In this document: piece after piece, positions 14,356-14,359 of the stretch
Layout of the letters: each line of letters starts with the position of its first letter
Numbering within the stretch: the stretch's first letter is position 1
Assembly (NCBI GenBank): GCA_039933315.1
Contig: JBDTOI010000102.1
Coordinates: 1 to 14,359 of the forward strand
DNA: 14,359 nucleotides
Source: DASXRU01 sp039933315
Lineage (GTDB): Bacteria; Acidobacteriota; Blastocatellia; Pyrinomonadales; Pyrinomonadaceae
Direction of reading: 5' to 3'
Translations under genes and position numbers: made by a program
Notes under the pieces: model-generated
Databases searched by the model: none
Told to the model about the DNA's origin: nothing
Seen by the model: the letters and a program-made list of their open reading frames with translations, nothing else

Positions 14356-14359
14356 CACG

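Noticed and set aside
14189..14359. CRISPR array
   Set aside because: The repeated units are palindromes of different sequence and spacing, not identical direct repeats with uniform spacers.

Overview
The window looks like chromosomal DNA from a GC-rich, Gram-negative soil-type bacterium. I infer Acidobacteriota, probably Blastocatellia/Pyrinomonadales. The basis is a large secreted protein combining Calx-beta, CHRD and DUF4214 domains, and the short inverted repeats in nearly every wider intergenic gap. No rRNA or marker gene is present, so the placement rests on gene style only.

Layout: (1) Bases 2-2956 (+) hold the 3' part of a long surface protein gene that enters from the left edge; just behind it (2992-3112) lies a frameshifted remnant of a second DUF4214 tail. 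(2) Bases 11877 down to 3139 (-) hold six same-strand genes: FHA protein, class B penicillin-binding protein, RodA/FtsW-type SEDS protein, PP2C phosphatase, membrane Ser/Thr kinase with an SH3-like tail, and a second FHA protein. Two junctions overlap (1 and 4 bases), one gap is 42 bases, and two gaps (125 and 171 bases) are occupied by inverted repeats. (3) Bases 12993-12187 (-) encode a TrmH/SpoU RNA 2'-O-methyltransferase and 14134-13181 (-) an endonuclease/exonuclease/phosphatase-fold hydrolase. (4) Large inverted repeats lie at 12091-12188 and 13030-13162, and a cluster of six hairpins, each with a three-base loop, fills the right edge (14212-14355).

How the genes work together: the six-gene block carries the same parts as the actinobacterial fhaA-fhaB-pstP-rodA-pbpA-pknA-pknB locus, in a different order and with one kinase. 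By analogy, the SEDS protein polymerises glycan strands, the PBP cross-links them, the kinase and phosphatase set the phosphorylation state of the machinery, and the two FHA proteins read phosphothreonine marks. The kinase carries an SH3-like outer domain where PknB has PASTA repeats. The block is therefore best read as a cell-wall elongation module under phospho-signalling control; its regulation here is inferred, not shown.

I saw no tRNA, rRNA, CRISPR array, insertion-sequence transposase or phage gene. The most unusual material is non-coding: four different inverted-repeat elements and one hairpin cluster within about 9 kb.
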